A stretch of 64,000 nt of DNA. Origin: a virus. The translations under genes and the position numbers were made by a program. The stretch lies in IMG/VR virus record IMGVR_UViG_3300036859_000232, positions 1-64,000 of that record. The stretch is one strand, 5' to 3'. Positions 9,213-15,964 of the stretch are shown here, piece by piece. Every line of letters begins with the position of its first letter. Position 1 is the first letter of the stretch. The notes beneath the pieces were generated by a model. The model did not search any database, was not told the origin of the DNA, and saw nothing but the letters and a program-made list of their open reading frames with translations.

Positions 9213-9266
9213 GACATGAGGGTAACGGATGACGGCAAGGGGTCAGCCAATCTTCGGACAGGCAGA

Positions 9267-9287
9267 AGCCGCGGGGGTGACGCGGCT
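9267..9287 (-). terminator. Short GC hairpin downstream of terminase
   Basis: AGCCGCG and CGCGGCT form a perfect 7-bp stem around a 7-base loop in the 146-base gap after the terminase stop. There is no run of T, so an intrinsic terminator is doubtful. Confidence 0.35.
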
Positions 9288-9358
9288 CCCACCTACATCC
9301 AGCCGACGAGCTGGAAGTACGGGCGGAACAGGGAATGGTGCGTTAGGAGAGTACCACG

Positions 9359-10897
9359 TCAGCGGCCAGTGGCATGGAGATTCGAGAGATCGATGTCCGA
9401 ACAGTCCTCCATGACCGATTCCTCGAAGGTGTACTTCGTCATGTGGAGGATGGCTTGAGTGGTCATGTCGACTTGATCGTCGGTCTCGTTGGCGGTACCG
9501 CGGAAGTCGGCGAGTTCCTTACGGTAACGCGGCACCCACAGACGCTCAGACTCAGACGGGATGTAGATGTTGCCGCCGATCTGGTACGGCTGGACGGCGT
9601 GGGCGCGCGAGAGTTTCGAGCCGTACTCACCGGGGTCGAACTCCATGAGACCTCCGACACGTGAGCGGAGTTGGTCGATGACGGCGGTCCCGTTGGCCTT
9701 GTCCTCGACAAGGATGCCGGTGGCCTTAGGATAGCGACCGCGCGCAATCGTGACGAAGGTCTTGAGTTCGATGCAGGTGTTTGTGAACGAGAACTTCCCG
9801 CGGAGAAGATCGATAAGGAAGAAGTCCATGTCGATGCGACCCCATAGTCCCATGACAACCCAGTCAGAGGATTTCAGGTCTTTGAACGCACAGTCGAGCG
9901 ACGTGAGCATCTGGTCGAAGTTGCGCGGAAGCGGCATGTCGGAATCGCCGCCCCAATACCTCCACTTCGACTCAGCGAAGATGCAACCTTCGGCTTCTCG
10001 CGGATCTTGGTTCCAGAGGCAGTTCCAACTATAGGTCGAGACGGTTCGCTCGATCTGTTCGGCCTCGGCGTATGCGTCCTTGAGTGTGAAGTCGGCTTGC
10101 GGGCGGAGAAGTGGTTCACCGGGCGAGCGACCAAGCGGATCCGGGATGGGGTTGTCGTCATCATCACGGATCTCTTGTGCGACGTAGGGGATGCGGATGA
10201 ACTTCCAGTCGGCAGGATCACCCTCGTAGTCGTCGGATTCGAGACGACCGATGAAATCTTCCGGATGCCAGCGCACCATCGTGACGACAACGACGGTCCA
10301 CGGCTGGAGACGACCGTAGATGACGGATGTCCAGTTGTTCCAAATAGCGTTCTGGTGGGTGGGGGACATGGCCTGATCGAAGTTTTTGGTCGGGTCATCA
10401 ATGCCGAGAAACGAGAGTGGACGGCCTTGGACGGAGCCCGCCATACCGACTGCATAGACACCGCCGCCTTGTCCGCTCTCGCCAGGTTCGGTCTGCCAAT
10501 AGGTCTTGGAGCGGGAGTCTTTGCGTAGACGCGTGAACCACTTGGATTGGTCGGCAGCGATAGTGCGACGGACCTTGTCGGAGAAGTCCATTGCGAGCCC
10601 GTCTTCATACGACATGATGCCGACGAGCCCACCGGGAACGATGCCGAGGGCATGGAGTTCGAGCCACCAGAGCGGTGTGCCGATGGAGGTTACGAAGGAC
10701 TTGCCGAACTGTTGCGGGATGGAGATAGCTATCCATCGGGGTCCGTCACCGTTGACAGCATCAACGATCGCGTCGGAGATGATCTTCTGGTGAGCACGAG
10801 GCCGGAAGTTGGGAGTGATACGCGTACAAGTCGCGAGTGGAGATGAGAGGTAAACGACGTCTTCGGATTCGAGGAGGATGTCTGTGTCGAGAGGCAC
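9359..10897 (-). CDS. terL: Terminase large subunit
   Basis: 512 residues, normal for the family. The packaging motor has an N-terminal ATPase: deviant Walker A SIPQQFGKS at about 59-67 and Walker B LSFLGIDDP at about 161-168. The C-terminal RNase-H-fold nuclease has acidic residues in SLDCAFKD (about 335), ILVEDKANG (about 397) and ETDDQVD (about 471-477). It cuts concatemers and pumps DNA through the portal encoded two kilobases downstream. The best small-subunit candidate is not adjacent but at 21024-21728 on the same strand. Confidence 0.92.
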   Translation of the reverse strand: MPLDTDILLESEDVVYLSSPLATCTRITPNFRPRAHQKIISDAIVDAVNGDGPRWIAISIPQQFGKSFVTSIGTPLWWLELHALGIVPGGLVGIMSYEDGLAMDFSDKVRRTIAADQSKWFTRLRKDSRSKTYWQTEPGESGQGGGVYAVGMAGSVQGRPLSFLGIDDPTKNFDQAMSPTHQNAIWNNWTSVIYGRLQPWTVVVVTMVRWHPEDFIGRLESDDYEGDPADWKFIRIPYVAQEIRDDDDNPIPDPLGRSPGEPLLRPQADFTLKDAYAEAEQIERTVSTYSWNCLWNQDPREAEGCIFAESKWRYWGGDSDMPLPRNFDQMLTSLDCAFKDLKSSDWVVMGLWGRIDMDFFLIDLLRGKFSFTNTCIELKTFVTIARGRYPKATGILVEDKANGTAVIDQLRSRVGGLMEFDPGEYGSKLSRAHAVQPYQIGGNIYIPSESERLWVPRYRKELADFRGTANETDDQVDMTTQAILHMTKYTFEESVMEDCSDIDLSNLHATGR

Positions 10898-10950
10898 AGA
10901 TGGATATTACTCGGGTGGTTTAGTAAGAAGCGTGATGATCTCCGAAGTCG

Positions 10951-11163
10951 TTACTGCTCATGGCAACCGTGATAACACCAATCATCGGCACGTTCCGTCT
11001 TCTTCGGATCGTCGGTCATCTGCTCGTTGCGGAAGTGTCCGCATGGTAGGCGAACGTAACGCAGACCATCGGGAGTCTGGAAGTAGGCTCCGATCTCGAT
11101 GGTCGACCAATCCGCGAGGTTGAAAACAACGGGTGGAGAGTGAAGTTGCGTTTTCTTCGTCAT
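10951..11163 (-). CDS. Hypothetical small Cys/His protein
   Basis: 70 residues, ATG at 11163 overlapping the upstream stop as ATGA. C-terminal Cys and His residues (LPCGHF, then DDWCYHGCHEQ) could bind zinc. It is the last gene of the small-gene array before the terminase. Function unknown. Confidence 0.65.
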   Translation of the reverse strand: MTKKTQLHSPPVVFNLADWSTIEIGAYFQTPDGLRYVRLPCGHFRNEQMTDDPKKTERADDWCYHGCHEQ

Positions 11164-11462
11164 TCGGGAGTTGATCCCTGCTCCACTGCCGGAACTTCGA
11201 TTCCAGCCTGCATCATCCAGCGTCGGACCTCGTCGGGCTTCATCTGTAGCGCCAACTCGAACCCGAGGAGCAGCCGTGCGAACTTCTGCTTGAGCGCGAA
11301 GACATAGAACTCGTCGCGCTTCTCGTCGGGCAGCTCGATGTTGAGCCGGTACTGGTGGATCTCGTCATAGTCGCGCTCGATGACCGCATCGGGGAACCCC
11401 TCTCGGACCAGCGCCTCGTACGTGTCGGGCTCGTCCTCGGCGTACAGCAGGTCGATGAACAT
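11160..11462 (-). CDS. Hypothetical acidic protein
   Basis: 100 residues, ATG at 11462 overlapping the previous stop as TGATG; a TTG one codon upstream is rejected. The N-terminus MFIDLLYAEDEPDTYEAL is acidic, followed by a helical Leu-rich segment (KQKFARLLLGFELALQM). It is part of the tightly overlapped leftward array. No family recognised. Confidence 0.65.
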   Translation of the reverse strand: MFIDLLYAEDEPDTYEALVREGFPDAVIERDYDEIHQYRLNIELPDEKRDEFYVFALKQKFARLLLGFELALQMKPDEVRRWMMQAGIEVPAVEQGSTPE

Positions 11463-11674
11463 CAATCGCTCCTGTCCGTTGGTCCTTGGTGAACGGACGC
11501 TTCGTGGAGCCGCAGGTGCATCTCGATGCAGGCCCGCTTGTCGTTGATGTGAGGCAGGTCCGGGATCGCAACACCGTGAACTTCATGCAGGTGTCCTCGC
11601 GTGCCGGTGGTGAACGCCGTCACGACCAGGTGGAAGGCGTGAGGCCGTCGCATGTCCTCTCTCGTCAGGCTCAT
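11462..11674 (-). CDS. Hypothetical small protein
   Basis: 70 residues, ATG at 11674 in a TGATG overlap with the preceding gene. It is His-rich (LHEVHGVAIPDLPHIND, EMHLRLHEASVHQ), which could reflect metal binding, though no clear motif is present. Translation is probably coupled to its neighbours. Confidence 0.6.
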   Translation of the reverse strand: MSLTREDMRRPHAFHLVVTAFTTGTRGHLHEVHGVAIPDLPHINDKRACIEMHLRLHEASVHQGPTDRSD

Positions 11675-11985
11675 CAGCCCTCCTCGCTCGCGGAGGAATG
11701 CTGAACTGACGCCCTCATCGTGGCACCGTAGCTGAGTGTCCAGCGCTCTACGGCCCGCTCAGCGACAAGCAAAGGTTCCATCACGAACGCGTCCGATTGC
11801 GTTGGGCGCGCATCGCAGTCGCAGTCGGCGTCATCCGAACACATCGACGCGCAGCCGAGATCGTGCCAGAGCGTCTTACGAAGCGTCCTGGTGAGATCGG
11901 CGACGATAGCTCGCGCTTCGTCCCGCTCATTCCGATAGACCTCCACTAACGTCTCCGCCGCTTGGAGGTCGAGTGGTTTGCTCAT
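11674..11985 (-). CDS. Hypothetical protein with Cys cluster
   Basis: 103 residues from the ATG at 11985, which overlaps the previous stop as ATGA; the longer frame upstream is rejected. A helical N-terminus (DLQAAETLVEVYRNERDEAR) is followed by a cluster of four Cys (GCASMCSDDADCDCDAR). The C-terminus SVQHSSASEEG belongs to the repeated junction family described at 13576-13611. Confidence 0.6.
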   Translation of the reverse strand: MSKPLDLQAAETLVEVYRNERDEARAIVADLTRTLRKTLWHDLGCASMCSDDADCDCDARPTQSDAFVMEPLLVAERAVERWTLSYGATMRASVQHSSASEEG

Positions 11986-12248
11986 GACTCGCTGTCCTGA
12001 CGGGATGAATGATGAACTGCCGTCGTTGGTCGGTCGTAGCCGACTCGCATCAGCCAGTCCATCGTGTAGCCGTACGACTTGCTCGCCCACTCACGCTCTT
12101 GGCGTGCTTCACGCCGGAGATCGCGACGAGGACGAGACAGGAGCCGGTGTGTTTTCGCTTCAGCGTCCAACGCGTCCGCACGGCGGTGACGGTACTTGAA
12201 CCGCTCACCAGCCGCGTGCTCGTGAGCCTCCCACTCGTCCCTCGTCAT
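11982..12248 (-). CDS. Hypothetical basic protein
   Basis: 88 residues, ATG at 12248 (ATGA overlap). Strongly basic and helical (LSRPRRDLRREARQEREW), so nucleic-acid binding is conceivable. The C-terminus (VHHSSRQDSES) comes from the repeated junction sequence shared with other genes. Function unknown. Confidence 0.6.
   Translation of the reverse strand: MTRDEWEAHEHAAGERFKYRHRRADALDAEAKTHRLLSRPRRDLRREARQEREWASKSYGYTMDWLMRVGYDRPTTAVHHSSRQDSES
11983..12018 (-). repeat. Repeated gene-junction sequence, copy A
   Basis: On the minus strand this reads TTCATCATTCATCC, then CAGGACAGCGAGTC, then the ATG of the 103-residue gene. It is a diverged relative of the junction at 13576-13611: same C-terminal Ser-Ser coding, same GAGTC just before ATG. 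Confidence 0.55.
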
Positions 12249-12844
12249 GCATCCCCCTCGCTGGCTCCTGAACGGTGAGCGGGTGACGGTTGGTCAGTCC
12301 GCTTGATGCCGAAGTCCTTCGCCTTGATCTTCACCATGCGCCCGTCGTCGTGCCACCAGACGATTCCCTCGATGTTGTGGGTGGCGAGGTAGTCGCGGAT
12401 CGCATCGAACGTCCTGAATGGCATGACCAGTTTCACGTCTCCGTGAGGACGCAGGACGTGGCCGTAGCAGCCCTCAGGGTTCCCCTGCACCTTCGGGCCA
12501 ATGAGTTCATAGGTGCCGTCTACTAACGACTGGCGACATGCGTCATACGCCTCGCGGTGGTACTGATGCTCAGGGCCGTCACCGACCGGAACCCAGCCCT
12601 GTTGCTTGCCCGTGTTCTCATCCACGTCGTTCGCCGGGACGAAGTCGGTAGGTGGCGTCTTGCCCTTCTTAACCTCGTACCGGGCGAACATTTTGCCGTC
12701 CTCGATGAGAACGCAGGTGCCGTCCCACTTCTGCGTAGGCACACCTTCACCAGCCAGAACCCATTCCGCGCCTGGAACGACCTCGTCACGAACGAGATGG
12801 TCCCCGTCGTAGTTGCGTTGGTAGAGGCTGATGATCTTCTTCAC
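12245..12844 (-). CDS. RNA ligase-like nucleotidyltransferase
   Basis: 199 residues from the GTG at 12844, set by a GTGA overlap with the upstream stop; a longer frame exists but lies inside that gene. All signature motifs of the ATP-dependent ligase superfamily are visible: motif I KWDGT with the likely adenylated Lys at 39, motif III-like ELIGPK at about 113-118, motif IV EGIVWW at about 159-164 and motif V KIKAKD at about 172-177. Size and motif spacing fit the single-domain RNA ligase family DUF5565. It would seal RNA ends in the cytoplasm, perhaps repairing tRNA or other RNA cut by host anti-phage nucleases. The biological substrate is inference. Confidence 0.8.
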   Translation of the reverse strand: MKKIISLYQRNYDGDHLVRDEVVPGAEWVLAGEGVPTQKWDGTCVLIEDGKMFARYEVKKGKTPPTDFVPANDVDENTGKQQGWVPVGDGPEHQYHREAYDACRQSLVDGTYELIGPKVQGNPEGCYGHVLRPHGDVKLVMPFRTFDAIRDYLATHNIEGIVWWHDDGRMVKIKAKDFGIKRTDQPSPAHRSGASEGDA

Positions 12845-13116
12845 TCTGACTCCGTGGTTAGAGCGGAGGACTCGTGAACTGCCTTCAGGTCGGGTCGTCG
12901 CCACCCATGGACAGGGCAGACGTTGACGGTTACGAGACGAGGACAACAGCACGGCTCGTTGGGCGCCGCGTCGAAGAAACTCTCGAGAACAGCACGGGCG
13001 ATATGGTCAGCATTAGTCGCCATCGCCGTCGTACACCACGGGATAGCCCGAATCCGCTCGGCGGCCGACTCGACCTCAGCTTCGACTTGCTCACGAAGCC
13101 AGACGTCATCGGTCAC
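12841..13116 (-). CDS. Hypothetical protein with Cys-rich C-terminus
   Basis: 91 residues, GTG at 13116 (GTGA overlap with the upstream stop). A helical acidic N-terminus is followed by NEPCCCPRLVTVNVCPVHGW, a candidate zinc site (CCxP...CPVH). Its tail, VHESSALTTESE, is encoded by a copy of the repeated junction sequence; the same VHESS ending recurs at 42712-42804. Confidence 0.65.
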   Translation of the reverse strand: MTDDVWLREQVEAEVESAAERIRAIPWCTTAMATNADHIARAVLESFFDAAPNEPCCCPRLVTVNVCPVHGWRRPDLKAVHESSALTTESE

Positions 13117-13217
13117 TTCGGTGTCACCTCCTTCGGCTTATCGCGCTTCTCCCCGCAGCGCGTACACCGGCTGAGTGCCGGGTGGTTCATCCCGTCGCAC
13201 TTGCTGCACTTCCACAT
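13113..13217 (-). CDS. Zinc-ribbon micro-protein
   Basis: 34 residues, below usual ORF cut-offs. ATG at 13217 overlaps the previous stop as TGATG, and its TGA overlaps the next GTG as GTGA. Two CxxC pairs (WKCSKC, then RCTRC) form a minimal zinc ribbon followed by a Lys-rich tail. It may bind a protein or nucleic acid. It belongs to a set of at least a dozen tiny zinc-ribbon genes in this window. Confidence 0.65.
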   Translation of the reverse strand: MWKCSKCDGMNHPALSRCTRCGEKRDKPKEVTPK

Positions 13218-13243
13218 CAGGCGTCCGTTCTCTCGTTGTGCGC
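13215..13243 (-). repeat. Junction repeat encoding HNERTDA, copy 1
   Basis: On the minus strand CACAACGAGAGAACGGACGC precedes the next ATG by three bases. The same 20-base string occurs at 42558-42577 on the plus strand directly before another ATG, and a shorter form near 38328. It encodes the C-terminus HNERTDA of the upstream gene and serves as leader of the downstream gene. Confidence 0.7.
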
Positions 13244-13426
13244 TGCCCAGTCGCACTTCCAGATGGAGTCCGGTGAGCAGCCCACGCAGTTGTGACCATC
13301 ACCATCAGGGTCGTTCCACGGGTGGTCCGGGCGAGGGTCTTCCTCCGTTGCGCGAAGCGCCGCCAGCGCGTCGTCGCGGGAGTCGAACTGGTTGAGCCAG
13401 TTGGTCAGCCACTTCGGCACTTCCAC
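13217..13426 (-). CDS. Hypothetical small protein
   Basis: 69 residues from a GTG at 13426 (a second GTG two codons on is possible); the 130-residue frame upstream is rejected because it overlaps a convincing gene. An amphipathic N-terminus (PKWLTNWLNQFDSRDDAL) is followed by CVGCSPDSIWKCDW, a possible zinc site. It ends in the repeated HNERTDA tail. Confidence 0.55.
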   Translation of the reverse strand: MEVPKWLTNWLNQFDSRDDALAALRATEEDPRPDHPWNDPDGDGHNCVGCSPDSIWKCDWAAHNERTDA

Positions 13427-13431
13427 GCTGC

Positions 13432-13578
13432 TCAATCCGTCACCGCGGACTTGTGCTGAACCGGTTCTTTCCGACGGTAGACCCAGATGCCGAACCCGGC
13501 GTGGTAGCACTCGAACGGGGACGCTTCCTCCATCTGCTTCCAGGCCGTGCAGACGGCGTCGGGGTGCGGTCGCTTCAT
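13432..13578 (-). CDS. Hypothetical micro-protein
   Basis: 48 residues. ATG at 13578 overlaps the previous stop as ATGA and follows directly the repeated junction at 13576-13611. Cys at 10 and 30 and an aromatic patch (YHAGFGIWVYRR) are visible. No function assigned. Confidence 0.6.
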   Translation of the reverse strand: MKRPHPDAVCTAWKQMEEASPFECYHAGFGIWVYRRKEPVQHKSAVTD

Positions 13579-13763
13579 GACTCACCGTCCCGTGTGGATG
13601 ACTGCTCAAGCGCCGCGACCATCAGCTTCGAGTCCATGTGCTGCGCCAAGTAGCTCCGAACCGCCTTCTCGCAGAGTTCCCCGATCTCTGAGTCCTCGAT
13701 GCAGGCTTGTACCCGGACGAGACGATGCAGGTTGTCGTCCACCCTCACGTAAAGCACCTTCAC
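13575..13763 (-). CDS. Ribbon-helix-helix-like small protein
   Basis: 62 residues, GTG at 13763 (GTGA overlap). The pattern of a short strand (VLYVRVDD) followed by two helices (NLHRLVRVQACIED, IGELCEKAVRSYLAQHM) fits the Arc/CopG ribbon-helix-helix fold, which binds operator DNA as a dimer. The C-terminus LEQSSTRDGES comes from the repeated junction sequence. Confidence 0.55.
   Translation of the reverse strand: MKVLYVRVDDNLHRLVRVQACIEDSEIGELCEKAVRSYLAQHMDSKLMVAALEQSSTRDGES
13576..13611 (-). repeat. Repeated gene-junction sequence, copy B
   Basis: Minus-strand order is GAGCAGTCATCCACACGGGA, CGGTGAGTC, ATG. It codes for the tail EQSSTRDGES of one gene and forms the leader, with a weak GGGACGG Shine-Dalgarno, of the next. 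It is almost identical to the copy at 38015-38051 on the opposite strand. Confidence 0.75.
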
Positions 13764-14236
13764 TCGGTCCCCTCTGTCCGTTCCGTCACTCTGGAGTTGC
13801 CATCCGCCAGCCCCGCTGGTGAATCAGGAACGTCAGCACTCGTAGCACTCTTCATGACCTCGAATAGTTCCTTGAGCCAGTCACCCGAGCACGTGAGCCC
13901 GTAGATCGCAGCAGCAACTAACAACTCGGCGTCATCGTCGGCTTCCAGGGCATTGATGAGCTTGTCCACGTTCTCTCGAACCTGGTGCGCCTGCTTGATG
14001 TACCGCTGCCGCTCCCGAGCATTCATGTCCGTGACGAGCTTCGCCATCTCACTTGCCTCCTGACTCGGTGTCTCTCGACTGGATGACTGCTCATCGGATA
14101 CGGTGTAGCGCCCAGACTCGTAGGCGTCACCGTGCTTGTTCTGGATCGCGATTGCATCGAGCACGGTGCCTCCCTTAACGAGGATTCCCTCGACCTTCGA
14201 CTGAGCCGTCTGCTTCCACCACACAATCCATCTCAT
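13760..14236 (-). CDS. Hypothetical protein, apparent two-gene in-frame fusion
   Basis: 158 residues. The first half (MRWIVWWKQTAQSKVEGILV...) and second half (MAKLVTDMNARERQRYIKQ...) look like separate small proteins. The join, [16 protein letters not shown], is encoded by a repeated junction that normally holds a stop, a Shine-Dalgarno (AGGAGG) and a start. Relative to the copy at 41889-41938, two extra bases keep the frame open here. Translation may also restart at the internal ATG at 14047 to give a 95-residue protein. The second half has a helical charged N-terminus and a hydrophobic core (AELLVAAAIYGL). Functions unknown. Confidence 0.6.
   Translation of the reverse strand: MRWIVWWKQTAQSKVEGILVKGGTVLDAIAIQNKHGDAYESGRYTVSDEQSSSRETPSQEASEMAKLVTDMNARERQRYIKQAHQVRENVDKLINALEADDDAELLVAAAIYGLTCSGDWLKELFEVMKSATSADVPDSPAGLADGNSRVTERTEGTE
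14045..14095 (-). repeat. Repeated gene-junction sequence with internal Shine-Dalgarno, copy D
   Basis: Minus strand: GAGCAGTCATCCAGTCGAGA, GACACCGAGTCAGGAGGCAA, GTGAG, ATG. The copy at 41889-41938 lacks two bases in the GAGAGAC run and has a stop before its ATG. Confidence 0.75.
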
Positions 14237-14262
14237 GACTCACCGTCCTGTTTGGATGGCCA
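14234..14262 (-). repeat. Repeated gene-junction sequence, copy C
   Basis: Minus strand: GTGGCCATCCAAACAGGACG, GTGAGTC, ATG. This copy lies wholly between a TAG stop and the next ATG, so its conservation cannot be explained by protein coding. Confidence 0.65.
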
Positions 14263-14520
14263 CTAGACTGCCGACCGCATACCCTCGGGGGCGAGGGGAT
14301 CGAGGGTAGCGGTAGCGGCAGTCTTCCCAGCGTTGACGATGGTCCAACGAGAAGCGACCGGACAGTCCATGTAGTCGATCACGCGGCTATGACCTATCTT
14401 GCAGACCTCTTCGACGAGAACGGAGTCCCATGACTCACCCGGAGCGAAGTTGAGGAGGACATGAACGTGGATGGTCGGTCCACCGTCGTACGAGAGTGTC
14501 GCGTTGTGAACCTTCCTCAT
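14263..14520 (-). CDS. Hypothetical protein
   Basis: 85 residues from the ATG at 14520 (ATGA overlap). Strand-rich N-terminus (HNATLSYDGGPTIHVHVLLN) and a hydrophobic core. No recognised family and no catalytic motif. Part of the leftward array. Confidence 0.6.
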   Translation of the reverse strand: MRKVHNATLSYDGGPTIHVHVLLNFAPGESWDSVLVEEVCKIGHSRVIDYMDCPVASRWTIVNAGKTAATATLDPLAPEGMRSAV

Positions 14521-14792
14521 CGCGTCCATCTCTCATCGATCGGCGCACACAACCCACCCGCCGCCTGGAGGTTCTTCGACTGGTCGAACGGTCCGCGTCT
14601 CTTCCCGTAGCGGTGGAACTCGACGACTTCTCTGCGCGCGCTGAACGTCGGCAGCAGGTCACGGATTCGCGGTGGTGATTCGTTACGCGTGAACCAGTTC
14701 GCGAGTCGGCCCGTGTGATTGGAGAGTCGACGGAGCGCACGGGTGACGATGACAAGGAAGCGGAACATGCGGATGTTCCATCGGCTGCTCAT
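14517..14792 (-). CDS. Hypothetical basic protein
   Basis: 91 residues, ATG at 14792 (ATGA overlap with the ribbon-helix-helix gene upstream). Very basic N-terminus with a short hydrophobic stretch (MFRFLVIVTRALRRLSN). Probably co-translated with the regulator gene. Function unknown. Confidence 0.55.
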   Translation of the reverse strand: MSSRWNIRMFRFLVIVTRALRRLSNHTGRLANWFTRNESPPRIRDLLPTFSARREVVEFHRYGKRRGPFDQSKNLQAAGGLCAPIDERWTR

Positions 14793-14953
14793 CGCTTCGT
14801 CTGTTTCGCGTACGCCTTCATCGCACGACGGACGATCGCTCCTATCGAACGGTCCTCCAGTTCAGCGATGCGACGGATCTCGTTGTAGATGTCCTTCTCT
14901 ACGCGGATGGACTGGTACTCCTTCAGCGGCTGATTCGAGGGTGGTCTTGGCAT
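14789..14953 (-). CDS. CopG/Arc-type ribbon-helix-helix regulator
   Basis: 54 residues from the ATG at 14953. The strand SIRVEKDIYNEI, the helix RRIAELEDRSIGA and the helix IVRRAMKAYAKQ match the ribbon-helix-helix DNA-binding fold, which acts as a dimer on short inverted repeats. Its own promoter places the predicted transcription start on the A of the ATG, so the message would be leaderless, and an inverted repeat GACAA-N11-TTGTC overlaps the promoter. Autoregulation is likely. It leads the leftward genes from 14.9 kb. Confidence 0.75.
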   Translation of the reverse strand: MPRPPSNQPLKEYQSIRVEKDIYNEIRRIAELEDRSIGAIVRRAMKAYAKQTKR

Positions 14954-14989
14954 GGGACAAGTATGCCACATTTGTCACATTACGTCCAA
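14954..14989 (-). promoter_or_regulatory. Promoter and putative operator of the ribbon-helix-helix gene
   Basis: Minus strand: -35 TTGGAC (14989-14984), 18-base spacer, -10 CATACT (14965-14960), then six bases to the ATG. No Shine-Dalgarno lies between, consistent with leaderless translation. The inverted repeat GACAA/TTGTC (14956-14960 and 14972-14976) flanks the -10. Confidence 0.6.
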
Positions 14990-15166
14990 CCGAAATACTC
15001 GACAACCCGGTATCCTGGGCATCGGGCCGGGAGCCCGAGGGAGCCGCAGGATCGCGAGCGGCGAACTCTCTCGCCACCGGGCGAACAGGCGAAGAGGTCG
15101 TCACACCCACACCCTCACCCTCAAGGGCAGCCACTATGGGTGTGGAAAAAAATGGAATAGGAGTCG
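14990..15166. other. Intergenic region, no gene recognised
   Basis: 177 bases between a leftward promoter and a small rightward ORF. Frames that stay open here have poor composition. A small hairpin TCGGGC/GCCCGA with a 5-base loop (15022-15038) is visible; nothing else is recognised. Confidence 0.4.
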
Positions 15167-15286
15167 ATGAGCCGAGAAACATTTACGGTGCCTGTCCATA
15201 GCCCCCCCATCCTGATCCCGCGCGTGGCGGACCGGGACGAGGACGAGGACGGTGCGCGCTACGCGTGTGTCATCCGACTGACGTGA
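15167..15286 (+). CDS. Possible small plus-strand protein
   Basis: 39 residues (MSRETFTVPVHSPPILIP...), ATG at 15167 with AGGAG six bases upstream. It ends in a convergent 17-base overlap with the leftward gene at 15270-15509. It would be the only plus-strand gene in the leftward array. No promoter is evident. Real-gene status rests on the Shine-Dalgarno and reasonable composition. Confidence 0.35.
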   Translation: MSRETFTVPVHSPPILIPRVADRDEDEDGARYACVIRLT

Positions 15287-15509
15287 TTAGCTCCACGTCC
15301 CACGTCTTGCCGACGTACTCGCGCACGCGCCGCTCCAGCGCCTCCAGCGTGTCTGTGATTGTCTCGTCCAGCCAGTCTCCCATCTGCTTAAGCTGGTCCT
15401 CCGTGAGCGGACGAGAGAACGTGCGCTGAGGCTTGCGCGCGAGCCATGTGTGTATCGCGTGCTCCGTGATCTTGAGTCCGCGTGTCGTGTCGTCGTCCTT
15501 GCGCGTCAT
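15270..15509 (-). CDS. Hypothetical helical protein
   Basis: 79 residues from the ATG at 15509 (ATGA overlap); the longer upstream frame is rejected. Helical and charged (EDQLKQMGDWLDETITDTLE), with a basic N-terminus (HTWLARKPQRTFSRPL). No family recognised. Confidence 0.65.
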   Translation of the reverse strand: MTRKDDDTTRGLKITEHAIHTWLARKPQRTFSRPLTEDQLKQMGDWLDETITDTLEALERRVREYVGKTWDVELITSVG

Positions 15510-15964
15510 GACGTCACCTGCGAACCGTCGCGGAGAGGACGCGTGGAACATCCCGGGCCGTGAACCTCGCAGCACTCATAGCCCATGTCGTGATTCTTCG
15601 CCCAAGTAGCACCACAGTAAGTTGCGCGTTCGTCCATGATGCGCGGAAGATCGGCCGCTACCGGTAGCGCATCGACATACGCGATCTGCAACGGCCCACC
15701 ATCGAACGTCTCATTCGCCTCCAACGATCCACCGTCCATCGCGTCAGCTTCCCTCGCGTACGGTCCCCAAACATCGAAGTCATCGAACACGTACCAACCC
15801 GCTTCCGTGACGTCGTGCGAACCAGCCTTCACGTGCGAACCTCCTCGTGTTGACGATCTGACAACACCTACGCTACTCCTCCTCGCGGGTAGGTGCAAGA
15901 GGGTGTAGGCCGTCCATGCGAGTGCGAGGACGTCGAGCGCGAGGACGACGTAGAGGACGATCAT
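15506..15964 (-). CDS. Hypothetical membrane-anchored protein with an internal promoter
   Basis: 152 residues from the ATG at 15964 (ATGA overlap). The first 26 residues form a transmembrane segment (IVLYVVLALDVLALAWTAYT); the rest is soluble, with Cys pairs near the end (YECCEVHGPGC). A full promoter, a 17-bp operator-like palindrome and GAGGAGG lie inside the coding region, directly before a GTG at 15832. A second, 108-residue soluble form (15506-15832) is therefore likely to be made. The dual output is inference. Confidence 0.6.
   Translation of the reverse strand: MIVLYVVLALDVLALAWTAYTLLHLPARRSSVGVVRSSTRGGSHVKAGSHDVTEAGWYVFDDFDVWGPYAREADAMDGGSLEANETFDGGPLQIAYVDALPVAADLPRIMDERATYCGATWAKNHDMGYECCEVHGPGCSTRPLRDGSQVTS
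15849..15898 (-). promoter_or_regulatory. Leftward promoter with 17-bp operator (copy 4), inside a gene
   Basis: Minus strand: -35 TTGCAC (15898-15893), 17-base spacer, -10 TAGCGT (15875-15870), then GTTGTCAGATCGTCAAC at 15865-15849, one mismatch from palindromic. ACGAGGAGG and a GTG start follow. The layout is the same as at 16.6 and 17.6 kb. Confidence 0.6.

Noticed and set aside
14990-15166. Several open frames in the intergenic region
   Set aside because: Composition is not protein-like and none has a Shine-Dalgarno.
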